The notes below the pieces were generated by a model that worked only from the letters and a program-made list of their open reading frames with translations, was not told where the DNA came from and did no database searches. From NCBI GenBank assembly GCA_040954595.2, contig CM082580.2, positions 7,068,001-7,132,000 on the forward strand: a stretch of 64,000 nt of DNA. Reading direction: 5' to 3'. The stretch is from Balanoglossus misakiensis. Lineage: Eukaryota > Hemichordata. Both the position numbers and the translations under genes were made by a program. Below, in pieces: positions 35,161-49,100 of the stretch (positions are counted from its first letter, which is position 1; each line of letters opens with the position of its first letter).

Positions 35161-37120
35161 ATAATTTCATCCAAGATACTTTTTCTGTCTCTTTATGTTT
35201 CTGCTCTGTGACATTAACGGTTTCTGAAATGATGAATGTCCACTTCTTCATCTCATCTCAAAAAAATTTTTTAAATATTTTTTTTTCTAAATGCATTCTT
35301 CTCTACATTTTCACTCTAATTCACTGATGAAAAGTTAACCGGGTTTAGAGGTTTTGGATATTTACAGAACAACAGAGATAAAAAAATACATACATACCAG
35401 GGAAAATGGCAAACTGTTGCACATAAAAGTGTATATTTAGGAGTCCATGTGTGCCAGTAATAGCAACCAGTGCATGCATTGAATTCATCATTAATGTCGC
35501 CTTTTCTTCTTTCCAACACTATTATTAACACAAGGAAAACATGCATGAGTGCTCCTTATTTTGCAATACAGGACTGCTTTATCTCTGTCATTGTTTTTCT
35601 GAAACCCCCAGTACCGGTAGCTGTATCTTCTTGCGTAATCACCCCATTTTTTTATTGATGCAAATAATTGTATGAATATAATGTAGTAGCCCTGACCTTT
35701 GGTGACATTTGGCACTTGAACATTCACTATGCAATATCAACAGCGCCCTCTATAGATACCACTGCTGCTGGGCTGCTCATGTCACAAGGTATGCATGCTA
35801 TACATCTTGTGAGATTGTTCAATTTGCCTCTTTTATAGGATAGTGTTGAGTTGCTTACACTTCTACTTTACTATGCCATTTTCAGTCATAGAAACGTATA
35901 GTCACTTCATTGAATGCTTTTCGACCATAGAAGATACATTTTTTTAGTGTTAGATCTTGACACCAGTTAGACAGCATTCAAAATGGTGGATGTGTAGCTG
36001 GATTTGACTTTGATTCTTGAGATCAAACATGGACACCAAAATGTAAATGATAATGTTGGTCTTTTCAAATTCTAAAAAGAAGGAAATCAAGCATGGTGTT
36101 AAGTTTTATCACAAGTTTATTTCTCCACGATTTCATGATCATTTTGACATAACCGGTAGTACTTATGAAACTAGACCACACTATGAAAATGAGTAATACT
36201 GTCTGGTCACATACCGGTAATATATAAACTATTATTATTTATACATAAATTTTATTTACAACTTATACTACACAACACTTTTCAACTAAACTTACTAAGA
36301 ATTTTCATGTACAACAAAGTACACAAAAAGTGTGTACAATAAAATGTTTTTGCATTTTCCACCATGCAAATGGACTGAAACTAAAAGTTTTTATTTGTTG
36401 GAAAATGTATGTTCAGTACAATCTTCCGACGACTTGATATTGATTTTGGTAATTGACTCAACTCATCGTTTCTCATTAAGTACGTGCCACCCAATCAAAC
36501 GGTGGGAAAAATACGAGAACTTGTGAATCTGAAAGGTGCAACAAGACATTGGACAGATCTGAGTGTGTCAATGTTTGCTTCTGTGTTTTTTTGTGTGTAA
36601 GTCACTGTTATTAATGTTATCTGTTAAGGCAAACATGCTTCTACAAATTCAAAACTCCTACAAAAGCATTGCTGTGTTGCAAAATATATACGAGTCCTCA
36701 TAAAATCCACTTGGACCTATTTTTATGGCTGTTCAACTTATCTGATGATCAAAAACACATAATACATCAATCTAAAATAACCGACAGGAAAACAAAAATT
36801 GCTGATAATTACAGGAAAATGCATTTGCTCACTTATTTTTGGTTTTGTCAGTCGTGAATTTTTATTTAGAAAAGTTTGCATTGTTAATTTCAGAGGAAAA
36901 CATAGAAATCTATATTTTTACCATTCTATTATTTTCTCTTAGACTATGGTTACAAAATAAAGCTACTTCTTTCCACTTACAATCAAAAATACAGAACTAC
37001 AAAGATAGAGAACTTTAACCAGAAATATATACTTGTATAAGCTGTGTGCCTATTTTTTTTATCTTGATTTTTTTTAAATCAGTACCATTCTTTGTAGCTA
37101 AGATTTCCATGGTCACAGTA
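35161..37120. other. Convergent intergenic region and PGAP3 3' UTR
   Basis: AT-rich sequence between the ends of CFAP210 (+) and PGAP3 (-). Minus-strand AATAAA-type signals (TTTATT on the plus strand, for example near 36113 and 36252) suggest that the PGAP3 3' UTR runs to about 36.1 kb. A CTCF-like AGAGGGCGCTG (minus strand) lies at 35739-35755. No other gene was seen. Confidence 0.5.
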
Positions 37121-40100
37121 CTATTCAATCTTGACGTATCTTTCCTGGGACTTGTACAGATACAGTGAGTCTTCGGTAATGTAACTGCAAGAGAAAAGAA
37201 GGGAGTGTTGGTATTTCTGAGAGAAACAGCTTTTTTTGGAATCAGCTGAATGTTAAGAAAATGCCTGGTATACTACATGTAGTAACTTAGTACCCCACCA
37301 TCCCCTGTTCCCCAGTGTAACAGTCCCTCCTGACAATTAGAGTACAGTGGGAACAAATCAAATTTCAGTGGTGAGAGGGGCTCTGGCTGGTTTTGCCGTC
37401 AGGTCTGCGCTGTATGTTTTTCTGCAGGATCAGTTACTATATGCCAAGAATAGATACTTTTGAAAACATGCACTGTGTAACTTGGGGGTGGGGGGATCTT
37501 GACTGGTGGGTAGACTGAAGCGCTTTTCTGCTTTGGTCGTGTGTATGGTGAGGCCATGTACATTGAAGTTCCAACTGTTCTCTGTGGTCAAATGGACCAT
37601 ACCACTGAGAAATGGGGGGTTGAGGCTGCACCTTTTCCACAAACTTACCTGTACCACCAGAGGGTGGGTAGGATTGTACTCGCGTGCCACAGTGAGTGCG
37701 CATCGAACGTCCATAATATCGGCGAGAAATCCAGAAGTTCCAGACTGAGCAAACAGTTGATGGACAGCGTGACCGCCAGGGCTTTCTTGATTCCGCCGTG
37801 CAGATTCCAGTTCTTGGTGGCCCAGATCAGCATCCATACAGAATTCACAGCTCCTGATGATTGAAGCACAGATTGACAGTTCTTTACATACCCTGTATTT
37901 TCATCCGCTACTATGGTGCTATTTTTCACATACAAACTTCCATACACTTAACAGTATTGGAACTCACATAAAAAGTTACCTTTTTCAATATTTTTGTCCG
38001 TCAAGCAAACAGCAAGACTAAGAGATGTAAATATGTATGGTACATCACAAACTGGCTGATGATGACATTGATGAAGGTGATGTTGATGATGATGATGATG
38101 AGGAGGAGGAGGAGGAAGTTGAACACTATTTACTGTATGTGGTCTGATTTTGAATGTTCCTTTTATTAGCAAGAAGTTATTTCAGACATTATAAATGTTT
38201 AGAATAGATGAATGAATGTTGTACATCTACTGGTGAAAACGATTTCCAGGTCTTAATTCAAGAAGCACTCACCAGCTGAAACGCTGGCGGCCATGTTGTA
38301 TCCGTAATCAAACTTGTAAAACGTCAGGTAACTGATGTGGCACACAAACAGCACCAGAAGGATTCCAGCAAACGCCACACACACATGGCGTCTGCATTTG
38401 CCTCTGCGGTGTCCAACACTCCTACAGAGAGAAAAGATGGAAAGCAACAATGATGACTACGGGAGGTTCTAGGAGTGCTACCCCCTGGACATGTACTGGT
38501 ATACCCAACCAGAAACTTGCCCCAACTCTGTCCCTAACTCTAACCATGACTGGTGGCCGGTTGGAACATTTACTGGAAAAGCGTTTTACGTTATTTTAAT
38601 AACCTTCGGATGATCCTCACCTTACAGCCAAAGTGAATATGTTCATTAACAGAAGTGACGCAGCACAGAAATAATCCATTCTCTGCAAAAAGAAAAAAAA
38701 CAAAGACAAGCGATTTAATCAAGCAAGTCACACGGGGCAAAAATGGCTTTTCCTCAACACCCGAACCCAAAGCTATAAAGCCCATACTGGTACATGTGTG
38801 TAAAAATTGGCCTTGCCGAACGGAATCTCCCCAAAAGACCGTCACAGAGAATGTTCACCTGAACCTGATACACTGTGACCTTTCTCACTTACATGCAAGT
38901 GACAACAAAATTTTATTGTCTTATCTCATATTGCCTCCAAAATTGGATTATGTGGCAAGTTTTTTCTGCACTGAATGAAGTACATGTACATGTACGTGAC
39001 AAAAAACCATTAAAGAGTGGATATATAAGCTCTCTCAGTGATGGATAGTACGATCAATGTACCCATCTCACGTGTCCACACTCCCACTGTGCAGCCTCAG
39101 GCTGTTAAAATCAGACATCATTTCCATTTATAAACATTATCACACAACTTTACTGTGTTACATTTTGTTAGTGATAGCAATGTTTTGATAACTATGGAAA
39201 ATTTGATTTCCTTTTTTCGTTACGTGACCAGCTCAACAGTGCAAGGACGATCAGGTGAACTTACAAAATACTTGGTGATCTAATGTAATGGCTTTATTTC
39301 TTCTTTTCAAAGACAAAGAAGCTGTCACAAGTACAGGTCATCAATAATACTTTAGTGTGGGCCCAACCGAGACTGACTGGTCATGTCTGATTGGGTCGCA
39401 CCAACAGAAACCAGGTTAGGTATGGCCAAGAATAACACACACACACGACTAATTGACTAGGCAATGAGCCCGACTATAAGCCCTAAATAAACTGTGCACT
39501 GTTATCTAGATGAGTTGGCACAGTTTTTAATAATATGCAATTGAAATGAAGATAAACCGCAGCAATTGCATTTAATCATTGATTGGATTTTGAAGTGCGC
39601 TTGTATCTCTGTGGCTCATCTTTTTCCAAGTATTGGTGGAGTGTGCATCTCATACCTCCCCCCTCTCACTCACACCTTCAACTGACACCAATACTGTCCC
39701 GAATGAAGATGTTAGTGTCTGTGGCCTTAAGATGGCAAAATGAAGGTTGATGTGCAGATGAAAGTTGCTCACTGCTTTGATCTTTATAATAACTTCATGA
39801 GAAGTTGGGTCTGGAATGTTGGAGAAATGGTTCTGAGTGGACAAAACCCGACGTAAGTCCCTGTTCCGAAATTCATCCGGCAGCAACTGATAAGGAACGT
39901 ACGTCCAACGCAAGGGATATTTTAAGGTATGAACATCATTCTGTACAGTAAATGTGAAAAAGAGTCAATCATGCTGTTTCAAAGAAAGGCCAGTTTTTGG
40001 TATATACCAGTCAGGTTTGTGAGTTAGGAAACTGGCTTTCTTTGTTGTACCGGTACATGTCTCTGGTTCTGAATGGATTTTCAACTTTTCTCCCATTGCA

Positions 40101-43100
40101 TGCCCGTCTAGTTTCGACACGGCCACGGTGAAAATCTCAGAAAGGCCACTGCCAGGTCACCTACTTAGCAAGATCTGCTCGTAACCCCATCGACTATTGA
40201 TCAAGTGTAAAAATATCACTTGTTCTGTGCTTTATTGCACAAGTAACATTTACACACAGGATGCAGGCACTCAAACGACACACTCAGTATTGCACGTGCA
40301 CAACTGGTAAAAATTTACGAGTCATTTTCTTTTTCTGGAAAAATACGGAAATCTTAACAGGTCCTGAGGTAAAACAGGAGATGGCACAAAGTCATTTGTC
40401 TGGGAACAGTTTGTGTTCAAGCGAAGAAACAAGTAGTGTCCCTTACACCCAAAGTTATACAGTCGTTAAGTCCATGGACGCAAAAGATTTATCCCTGGTA
40501 ACAGATTTATTTAATATGACTGTTGTTTTACTAATCAGTACAGCTAATGTGTCCCCTGGACTTAATTGCCCCTGATAATGAGGTGTCCTTAGTTCTCGCA
40601 AGATGACTGTAAATATCGCAGCGATAAAAACAGATCTGGAGATCAAGTGTCAGTTTTCGCAAAACGGCAATATTTGGGTTGATTCAATCAATGCGTCCGA
40701 TGAGAGAACTTGCACATGTCTAAACTCATGAAGGGTATTGATCTTGGCTGGCCTGTCTTTCAGCACACGATCTGTGGTGTGTGTGTCCTTTGCCTTGTGT
40801 TTCATAATCAATGACTGTCGGTGATCATTTATGAGAAATTACAGTGATATCTGTGATATTTACTCAGAGATGTTCATGTGTTGGCAAGGGAATTGGGCAC
40901 TGCCATCGCAGCTGATAGTGATAGGGTGACGGAATTGTGGGTATATGTAATGATGTTGTGGGGGAAGTGGCTTATGAATTGAGACAGACAGTGACGTGGG
41001 CATTTTTGCGGAGGATGATGATCTCAATGCAAAGATGAAAGTGAAAACGCTTAAACTGTGAATCTGGCGTCTGTCTATTCCCCTTTTGCTCCTACTACAG
41101 GACAACATTTAGGAAGTAAAGTTTATGAGAGAAGACTTCGGAAAGAACTCAGAGGATATATAAAGCTGAGCGACGTGCGAAATGGAGAAGACATTCAACT
41201 ACTCTATGACCAGTGGAATTCATGCGACCACTTCTGCACAGGTACAGTTTATAATTGGGGAGAACATCACCGATCTGGAACTCTGTGATCTGGGGGCCGC
41301 GATCGACTTGACCAGACAACTGATCTGTCTGGTGACGATAGTTTTCGGCTTTGTGGGGAACACCATCTTCGTGGTCGTGGTCGCCAAGAACCAGGTCTTG
41401 CACACGATCGTCAACTACTACATGCTGAACCTGTGTTTGGCGGACACCCTCTTCCTCATCAAGGCGTGTATTGTGGTGACGGTGCCTGTTTACTCGTACG
41501 ACTCGCTGAGCGACGAAAACAACCCCACCGGAGTCTGTTTCCTCTGGTCCATCATGCCGCTGTACCTACAGTACGTCTCCATGTTCACCATCGCCATCAT
41601 CAGCATCGACCGCTACAACGCCATCTGCCGCCCCCTGGTGGCGCACAAATTCCACGCCAAGAACCGCAGCGTCAAGCTGGTCGCGCTGACGTGGGTGATC
41701 GCGATGGTCTTCGCCATGACGTACTCCCTCATCTGCCTCGACTTGGGGATCGTGGCCGTCATCCTCAGCCTCTGCATCCAGGTTCTGCCGTTCCTCATCA
41801 CCATGACCACCGTCTCCGTGATGTACTACAAGGTGGTCGTGGAGATGAAGCGGCGGTCCAAGTCGGTGAGCCACCGATTCAAGTCGTCCGCCAACAGGCA
41901 GAAACGGCAGACCATAAGAGTGGCGTTCACGACGACCCTCGTCTTCTTCCTGTGTACGTTCCCGTTCCAGGTGTTCCTCTTTCTGAAAATACTGGACGCC
42001 GTGGGATACGTGAATGGCGGCGACCTCTGCGCCAGGCGGATCTTCTTCCAAGTGACGGTCTACCTCCTGACCGTGAACTCCGCCATCAACACTTTCATCT
42101 ACACCGTGATGAGCGAACTTTACCGGAACACGCTGGTCAGGACTTTCCGTTCCCGCTGCAAGAGCAGCAACGCCCGCGGGCTGGAGGGCAACCGGTCGAT
42201 CGTCGTCAATTCGGAATTTGACGAGCTGGCGGCGCGCTCCACCTTCGAGAACAACGGCACGCAGATGCGCTCAGTCAGCACAAACACTCTGGTCACCAAT
42301 GTGGACGACATTGAGGGTGGAGACGACCGAGAGAACAACAACGACTCGGCAATGAATGATCATGAAATCACAGAGCTGTAGAAATAAACGCACCTGAAGA
42401 TCAATCTGATGATCAATACACAAGTTGTGACAAGGCAATTGAGGCCAATGTGTGTGTAAACGGCATTTTGCAACATTTGATACAGGCAAAAAAGCGGGGC
42501 AATTTTTGTAGACATACAAGACAGAGATGGCAAGCTGGTGGCTATTAAAGATGTACAGCCAACAAAACATTGTGCATATATATAAGTTACAATGCTTTGC
42601 ATTAGAGTATTCTGCGGCAAGACCCCTGTATCGCCATTGCTATTTGACCATGTCTGCAGCTGGGTTGACTTGAGATTTGCTAGATACAATGTACCAGCAA
42701 ATCTGTGTTCCCTAAACCAGTGATATCTTTTTTTAGCTGGATATCCCCACTATTCATGCACAGGATATGAATTTCGTTGATTTTAAAAATCAATAATTGA
42801 AACTTGGGATTATCCAAAAGTCAATGCATGTGGTCCCATAAAAGTGTCTTCCACATATGATGTTAATTAATATCCAAATGATGGCAATCATTTGCAAATT
42901 AGCGAAGATTTTGTTTGCCCATATGGTTCCGATAATCAGACTTCAGCTCTGTTAGAGCTGTGGTTCCTATTTGTCTAATCCAAGTACAATGATTCATACA
43001 TCAGATTCCTAGATTCAGTCACATGTACTGGAAATTTTGACTTCCACAATAGACACCAGCCATCTGCCACGTGTGGCTATCCGGTTAAAATGTAACTTTT

Positions 43101-46100
43101 TTATGGCCGTGGGGATGAAATAAAGTAGCTTGAGATTTAAGTTGTATCCAACAAGTTTATTAATGATGTTTAGGAAACACTCAACTCCCTAATTAGAGCA
43201 CATTTGGCAATGGAGCATTTGGTGTGACCAAACAAAACACCCAACAGATTTTTCGTACATAAACGTGTCGATAAATTCTTTTCATGAAATTTGTGATTAT
43301 CAAGTATTTGTGACTCCATCAGTGGTGGTGTGGCGGCCATCAATAACTGGAGTACGAACCATAAAAATGCATAACCTCCTTTGCAGATGTACAGTCCATA
43401 GGACCATACGCCAACTTTTAGTGGCTCAGAAATTATAGTACAGTATGTTTAACCCAAATAGATAAATTTAATGTTAAAGATGGGAATGATCATTTTGCAT
43501 GATTGATTATTCGGCTCTTATCATTTTTTCATTTGGTTAGTTCAACACTTTGGGTCTAACCGTTTATCCCTCCAGACTTCATAGCTAAGTGTTTTGTTGT
43601 GGTTGGACCAAAAAATAAAAGGAAATGGGGTGAAACAGGCTTGAGGGGACAACAGCGCAACTTTTTTTGAACAAGGGATAACCATGGCTGCAGGGTTACA
43701 CACGAGCCATGTGTACACTTCACAACATGTAGAAGCCAAACAGCAAATGCCAAACGGAGGGAATCCGTACCAAAGTTGGAACGACGATTCTAGATGAAGA
43801 TTTGAAGGGATACGGTCACCCATACAAATTGATCTAATGCTACCACGGAAAGTGGAACTTGGAAGGCTATGTGACTATTGTGCACCATCACACTGTCATT
43901 GTAAACTGACACAAGCGTTTTAACCATATATGGTGCATATTTGTAAGTTAGACAGAGGTGATTGTATTCCTTGACCCTCTTCACCACTATGGTTTTGCGC
44001 AATCCCATCGTTTTCAATGGCAAAGGTGGACCTCTATGCAGGAAAATGGGTTAAATGGTTCAATGATAGTATCCCAAGTCTGAGTGTCAAGATGGATACT
44101 GGTATATCTTTTGTGAGCAGAAGGTGCTGTAGTTGATCAACTGACTTACGGTAAAATTTTTGGAGAATAAAAGATTGTCAATAATTATTACAGGTACTGG
44201 TCCTTCTTGGTGGAGACCAGTACACGATAACTACAAAAACCCGTCTTTGCAGTGACTAATCGGGCAACTATGTTTGCCAAACGTCTTCAGCCATGGGTCT
44301 GTCAACTACCGGTCAACTCTGCACAATATACAATTGATCCTGTCAATATGAACACGGTTCTAATGCCATGTACAAACATAGCGGGACCAATTCAGGGGAA
44401 CGATTCGTGTTCCATTTCATAACAGAATAAAGAGGCACACGTGAGGAATCATGTTTCAGGCCAACCAAAGCCTCCATTACCACCCATCTACGAAAATGGC
44501 AGGTGAGAACAAGGCCAAACCTCAGACATGCCGCTAACGTAAGAAATATCAAAAATGCGCCAAAATAGTTTCGGTGGATTGCCTGATATGATAAGAATGA
44601 TTGTTGATAAGCTTGGGAGAGATGATAAATGTAAAACTGCAAATAATGCAGTCTTATCAAGATAAGGTAGTAGTCGCTCCTCAGGGACAGATTTTTCAGA
44701 AAAATGATAGTCCTCCAGATCCTCAATTTTTTTATATGTAATACAGTGTGACAGGAGTCTTTTTGAAAAAAAAGAAAACAATTTACTTATAGAGCTTTTA
44801 ACACTGAGATGGCGGCCATTTTTAAATTCAAACTTGAAACAATTTTGCTCTCTCATACAAATTTTTGCACAGAGACCCCCAATTTGTATTCTCAATTATA
44901 AGAGAGAATAATCTAAAGCTGCCTAGAGCAAAATATGAGAAAAAGTTTAAGACTTTGATATTCAAGATGCATTCTACCTTAAATATTGTAATCAATACCA
45001 AAACAAATCCCAAATCTTAAATTTCATTTTGTATATCTACACCTGAACCATGATTACACTGATTTACTGTAATCTGAACTTTTCATTTCACTTTCTGTAT
45101 GAGTGTCACTCACTTTTCAATGACATGATATCTGCAGAATATCTGCAAAATACTCCTACATGAATCAACAACTAAATTAATAAATACATCTACATTATAT
45201 CTTTACACACAGGGCAAATTAAGTAGGCAGGGTCTGAAATAGTGATAGCAACTAATAAAAACTTTGAATTATGATCCTTTCAAATTGCTCTAAAGAGGAA
45301 ATAAGAATACTTTGTTTAATCGTTAATTTCTCTTTAATACTGTGTGAGTTGATCAAAGTTCAAGAGAATCATGAAGGAGAGATAAGATGTTATCTGTGTT
45401 TGCATATCGCTGCATTTTTTTTTTACTGTGAACAATATGCATTGTCACATACATACACACATGGACACAGATGTACATGCAAACGTCAGGGCAGAATTTT
45501 AAACGATACATTTCTGTTCAGACTGATGCCATACATGTACATTGACATTTCTACAAACCGTCTGGCTGTACTCAAATTCCGTTCACAAGAGCACCTGGAA
45601 TACGAGAGTCTAAGTTCCCCTGAGTCTCGTTCCGCATGCCGTGTACATCACCACGGCAACCGCTGGGGACACACCCTCCCACGCTGTGTGCCGCGGTATC
45701 TGATGTGTCAAGAACTGTCAGTGATAAAGCTCGAGTGGCCATACGCTTTGCATCAGGATGACAAGATAGTCAAGTAGGAGGAAATCTCAGTGGAGAGATA
45801 TCCACTTACCAGCCATCATCCATCTCACCCGATACCGTCGACCGTGCGATCGCACACGTGACTTCTCCGGCTGAATGAGTGAATAACCTGCTTTTGCAAC
45901 GTGAGGGGAACCGACCCCGCTGTTCCTCCCCCCCGACTCGGACGATTCGATTACCCCTCCTATTCCGGTCGTGCGGCATTCGCTCGCTTCTGCCATTCAG
46001 GAGCCGGGAGAGAAAGAACTCAAAAACTGACGGGCTTTTGTACTCAGGATTGTATTCTCTGCCCGCGGTACGTAGTACACAGGTAGTACATACACGGTAT

Positions 46101-49100
46101 TATACGCGCGACTGCTACTGGACCCCGCTACGCACTGAATTCTATTCACTCGAAATGCTGTTGACTCTCTGGTGAGTACAACTAAAACCGACTGCGCTCC
46201 CCGGCCATCTCTCCTGGTTGAAGTGAACACATAAACGGAGTCGCACAGGAACAACTTGGTGTGAAAGCATCTGTAAACTTCACCGGTGGAAGATCTCTTC
46301 CAGACTTGACTTCTGTTTAAACAGCATGCATCATCACCAGGCCTAATATTGTTCACGTCACAATGAATAAGGTAAGCTGGTGGTTACTGCGAAAAAAGCA
46401 ACAGGTTACTTCATATTTTTTTTTTTACAAGGTGTGAAGTTGGCATGTTCTCATTTTTCTGAGTGAAGGTAATTTTTTTTAAAACTTTTAATATATTGAT
46501 CTGAGCTTTGTACAGACGTCTCTCACTGTAATTTACAATTTAAATTGTTTGGGATGGGTGAGGATGTACAAGCATCGGCAGCTAGGGGGGGGGCACCCAT
46601 ATGGGCAGTCATAAAACAAAATTTCTGTGAAGATGAGATGAGAACAAACATCTGGCACCCGTTCTGCTCAAGTGCCGTCGACATCACATTGTCGAAATTT
46701 CAGGAGTGCAAACAAGTTGGCGTGGTTACGCGTGAATTCTGGACTGTGTTTCATCTCTGATGCTGTGTGCACGTCACACGATTGGTCGAAATGAACCACT
46801 TTAACTTGCATTGTGTTCGGGGGGAGAAACACCAGTGCTCTCTCAGCAACTAGAAATTGTTATGTATCTGCAAAGACACGTGCGAGCTAGATAATTTTCT
46901 TCTTTTCTGCTGAGTGACTGACTAACTGTTGTTTGGTACGGTTGATCCACAGGCTGCCGTAGCATCACTGAAGAATCTCACAACTGTCACAAACTGAGAA
47001 GGATGTATCCATGATTACACTGCAGGTGAGCTTGTTTTTCTTGTACGGTAAGAAAATTACTGGTATTCAAATGACGTCCTGTGCTATTAGCTAATAAATT
47101 GACGTGACGTAAAGGAGTTGGTTCAGTTTTTGCTATATAGAGTCTCGTGACTCACTGACCCACCTTCTGGCTAAACAGAAAATTTAGGGTTTCTTGACTT
47201 CCCTGTTCAATGACAATGATTTTCCTTTCTGATTCACTCAACCGGTCATGGGCTCAGTTATTTCAATGCACATTCATCAATTGCATATTTGGGATGTCAT
47301 AATTAACGAAAATATTATACAATTTGTGGGGCCGAATATCATTTTAATTTACCTTCCGAGAAATTAACAAGATTACAGATGGAATACATTATACTCCCTC
47401 TCGCGCACCCCCATCCCTCAAACCTCCCAACTCCACCCTTAAGCTTCCTCATCGATTCCACCACCTCCCATGGATGGAATATATTCATCCTCCTTCTGAG
47501 CACTAGCTAGCTACTCTCCTACTCTCTTGTACGTCAAAAACGAGTACTTTACACTTTACAAGTGTGAATGATTTCTAAGTGTCAGTTTCTCCGTATCTAT
47601 CGTGCGAACAATTAACCTAAGTCACGATGATGACTCACGTGTAATCGCAATACAGGAAAAAACATTTTACAACGGAACGATAGACAAATATAGATTCACG
47701 TGTCCCTGGAAAATTGGGAAAGCCGATCTGATAATGTCAACTTACTGGTACTCATTACAGTCTCGGATGACACTGCAAGAAATGAACAGACGGTCATCTC
47801 ACTGTTTGAAATCACTGTACTACTTCTCTTCTCAAATGATATTCCAACATTTCACATGTACGGGTGTGTGATGGGATGGTCACGCTACACTACAAAAACT
47901 CTTTCACAGTATCCCGTTTCTCAAACATGCAACTAATTAGTGTTTGTGAACTTGTCAGCTGACTACGGACAAACCGTTGGCTGACAAACCGTTGGTACGG
48001 TTAGGAAATCTTTTGGGCGTTGCACTAGTGATTACACAATGTACTAGATGGAATACTGAGCTTGAGGATGAAAAAAACAATTAAAGCTAAACTGATATTC
48101 CTTGATATGCCTTGTAAATCTGAGTGGTGTTCACTGAGAAAGTTTGCCATGACACCTTCACACAAAATGAAGCAGAAACAGTTGTGTCTCGAGCGGCAAC
48201 AAAATTTCACGAGGTCGCTTCTCTGCGAGTTTGAGTGACTCAAGGTCGGTCATAGGTGACTGATAGGACAGGCCAAGTCATGTACTGTACACCTGGATAC
48301 ACCAACAATTAGAATGTTATGTACTTAAACACGAACGCTCTGTCTGACGTATTTACACAGAAAGATAGCGCTGAATGCGTACGAACTGCCATTTCTTTTT
48401 GTTAAACGCCTCTGTTAAATGTCTTAAATATTTTCACTGCTGGTAGAGTCCATCTAAATTTCAGTGGTCGAGAATCCCTCTTTTGACTCACAGCAATGCA
48501 ACCCAAATCACCACTGCAAATTAACTCAATCAAGAAAAATTAAATAAGTGACTTTTATAAAAATGAGACAGTAAACACCTTTCTTCTTTGTTTTCGAAAA
48601 TACTCCACATGCGCTTCAATATAGTAAAGCTATTGAAAAGTAAGGAAACGCAAAGTTAAGTAAAAAAATCACATTTCAGAAGCAATTTCAGTCATTGCAG
48701 GGGATGAGCTGCATGTCAAAGGTCGTGTGCGTACAGAAGGGGGGCAGTTTTCATTTCTTTGCAAACACTTCAGAGAAAACACACAGGTTTAAATACATAA
48801 CACACTCTAACTGTTAGTGTATCCAGGTGAAGAACACACACCTCTCTCACCTTTGTCATGTGCTCAAGTTAAACAAGTTAAATATATATGCAGTGAATAA
48901 ACATAGCAAACAGGAACTACCTGTACTGCGATTCATTCATTCACATTTTTTTAACCACTATGGTTCAGTCCAAAAGCCATTGTTTTCTATGGCAAGGTTG
49001 GATCTCTGAAGAGGGAACTGGGGGATGAAAGGGGTAAACATGAGATGTTTATACTAAATGATTCTTAATCTCCTAGGTGGAGAATAATAATGATGAACTA

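Noticed and set aside
39650-39913. Possible extra PGAP3 exon in the long intron
   Set aside because: No similarity to PGAP3; the missing TWFWSTIFH segment was found at 51642-51704 and the gene is complete without it.
41156-41164. TATATAAAG as a TATA box for receptor 1
   Set aside because: It is only 18 bases before the start codon and follows a splice acceptor, so initiation from it would fall inside the coding sequence.
45271-45777. 168-codon plus-strand open frame in PGAP3 intron 3
   Set aside because: Longest frame without an assigned gene, but no recognisable domain, no splice context and mixed composition. Probably chance, or leader sequence of receptor 2.
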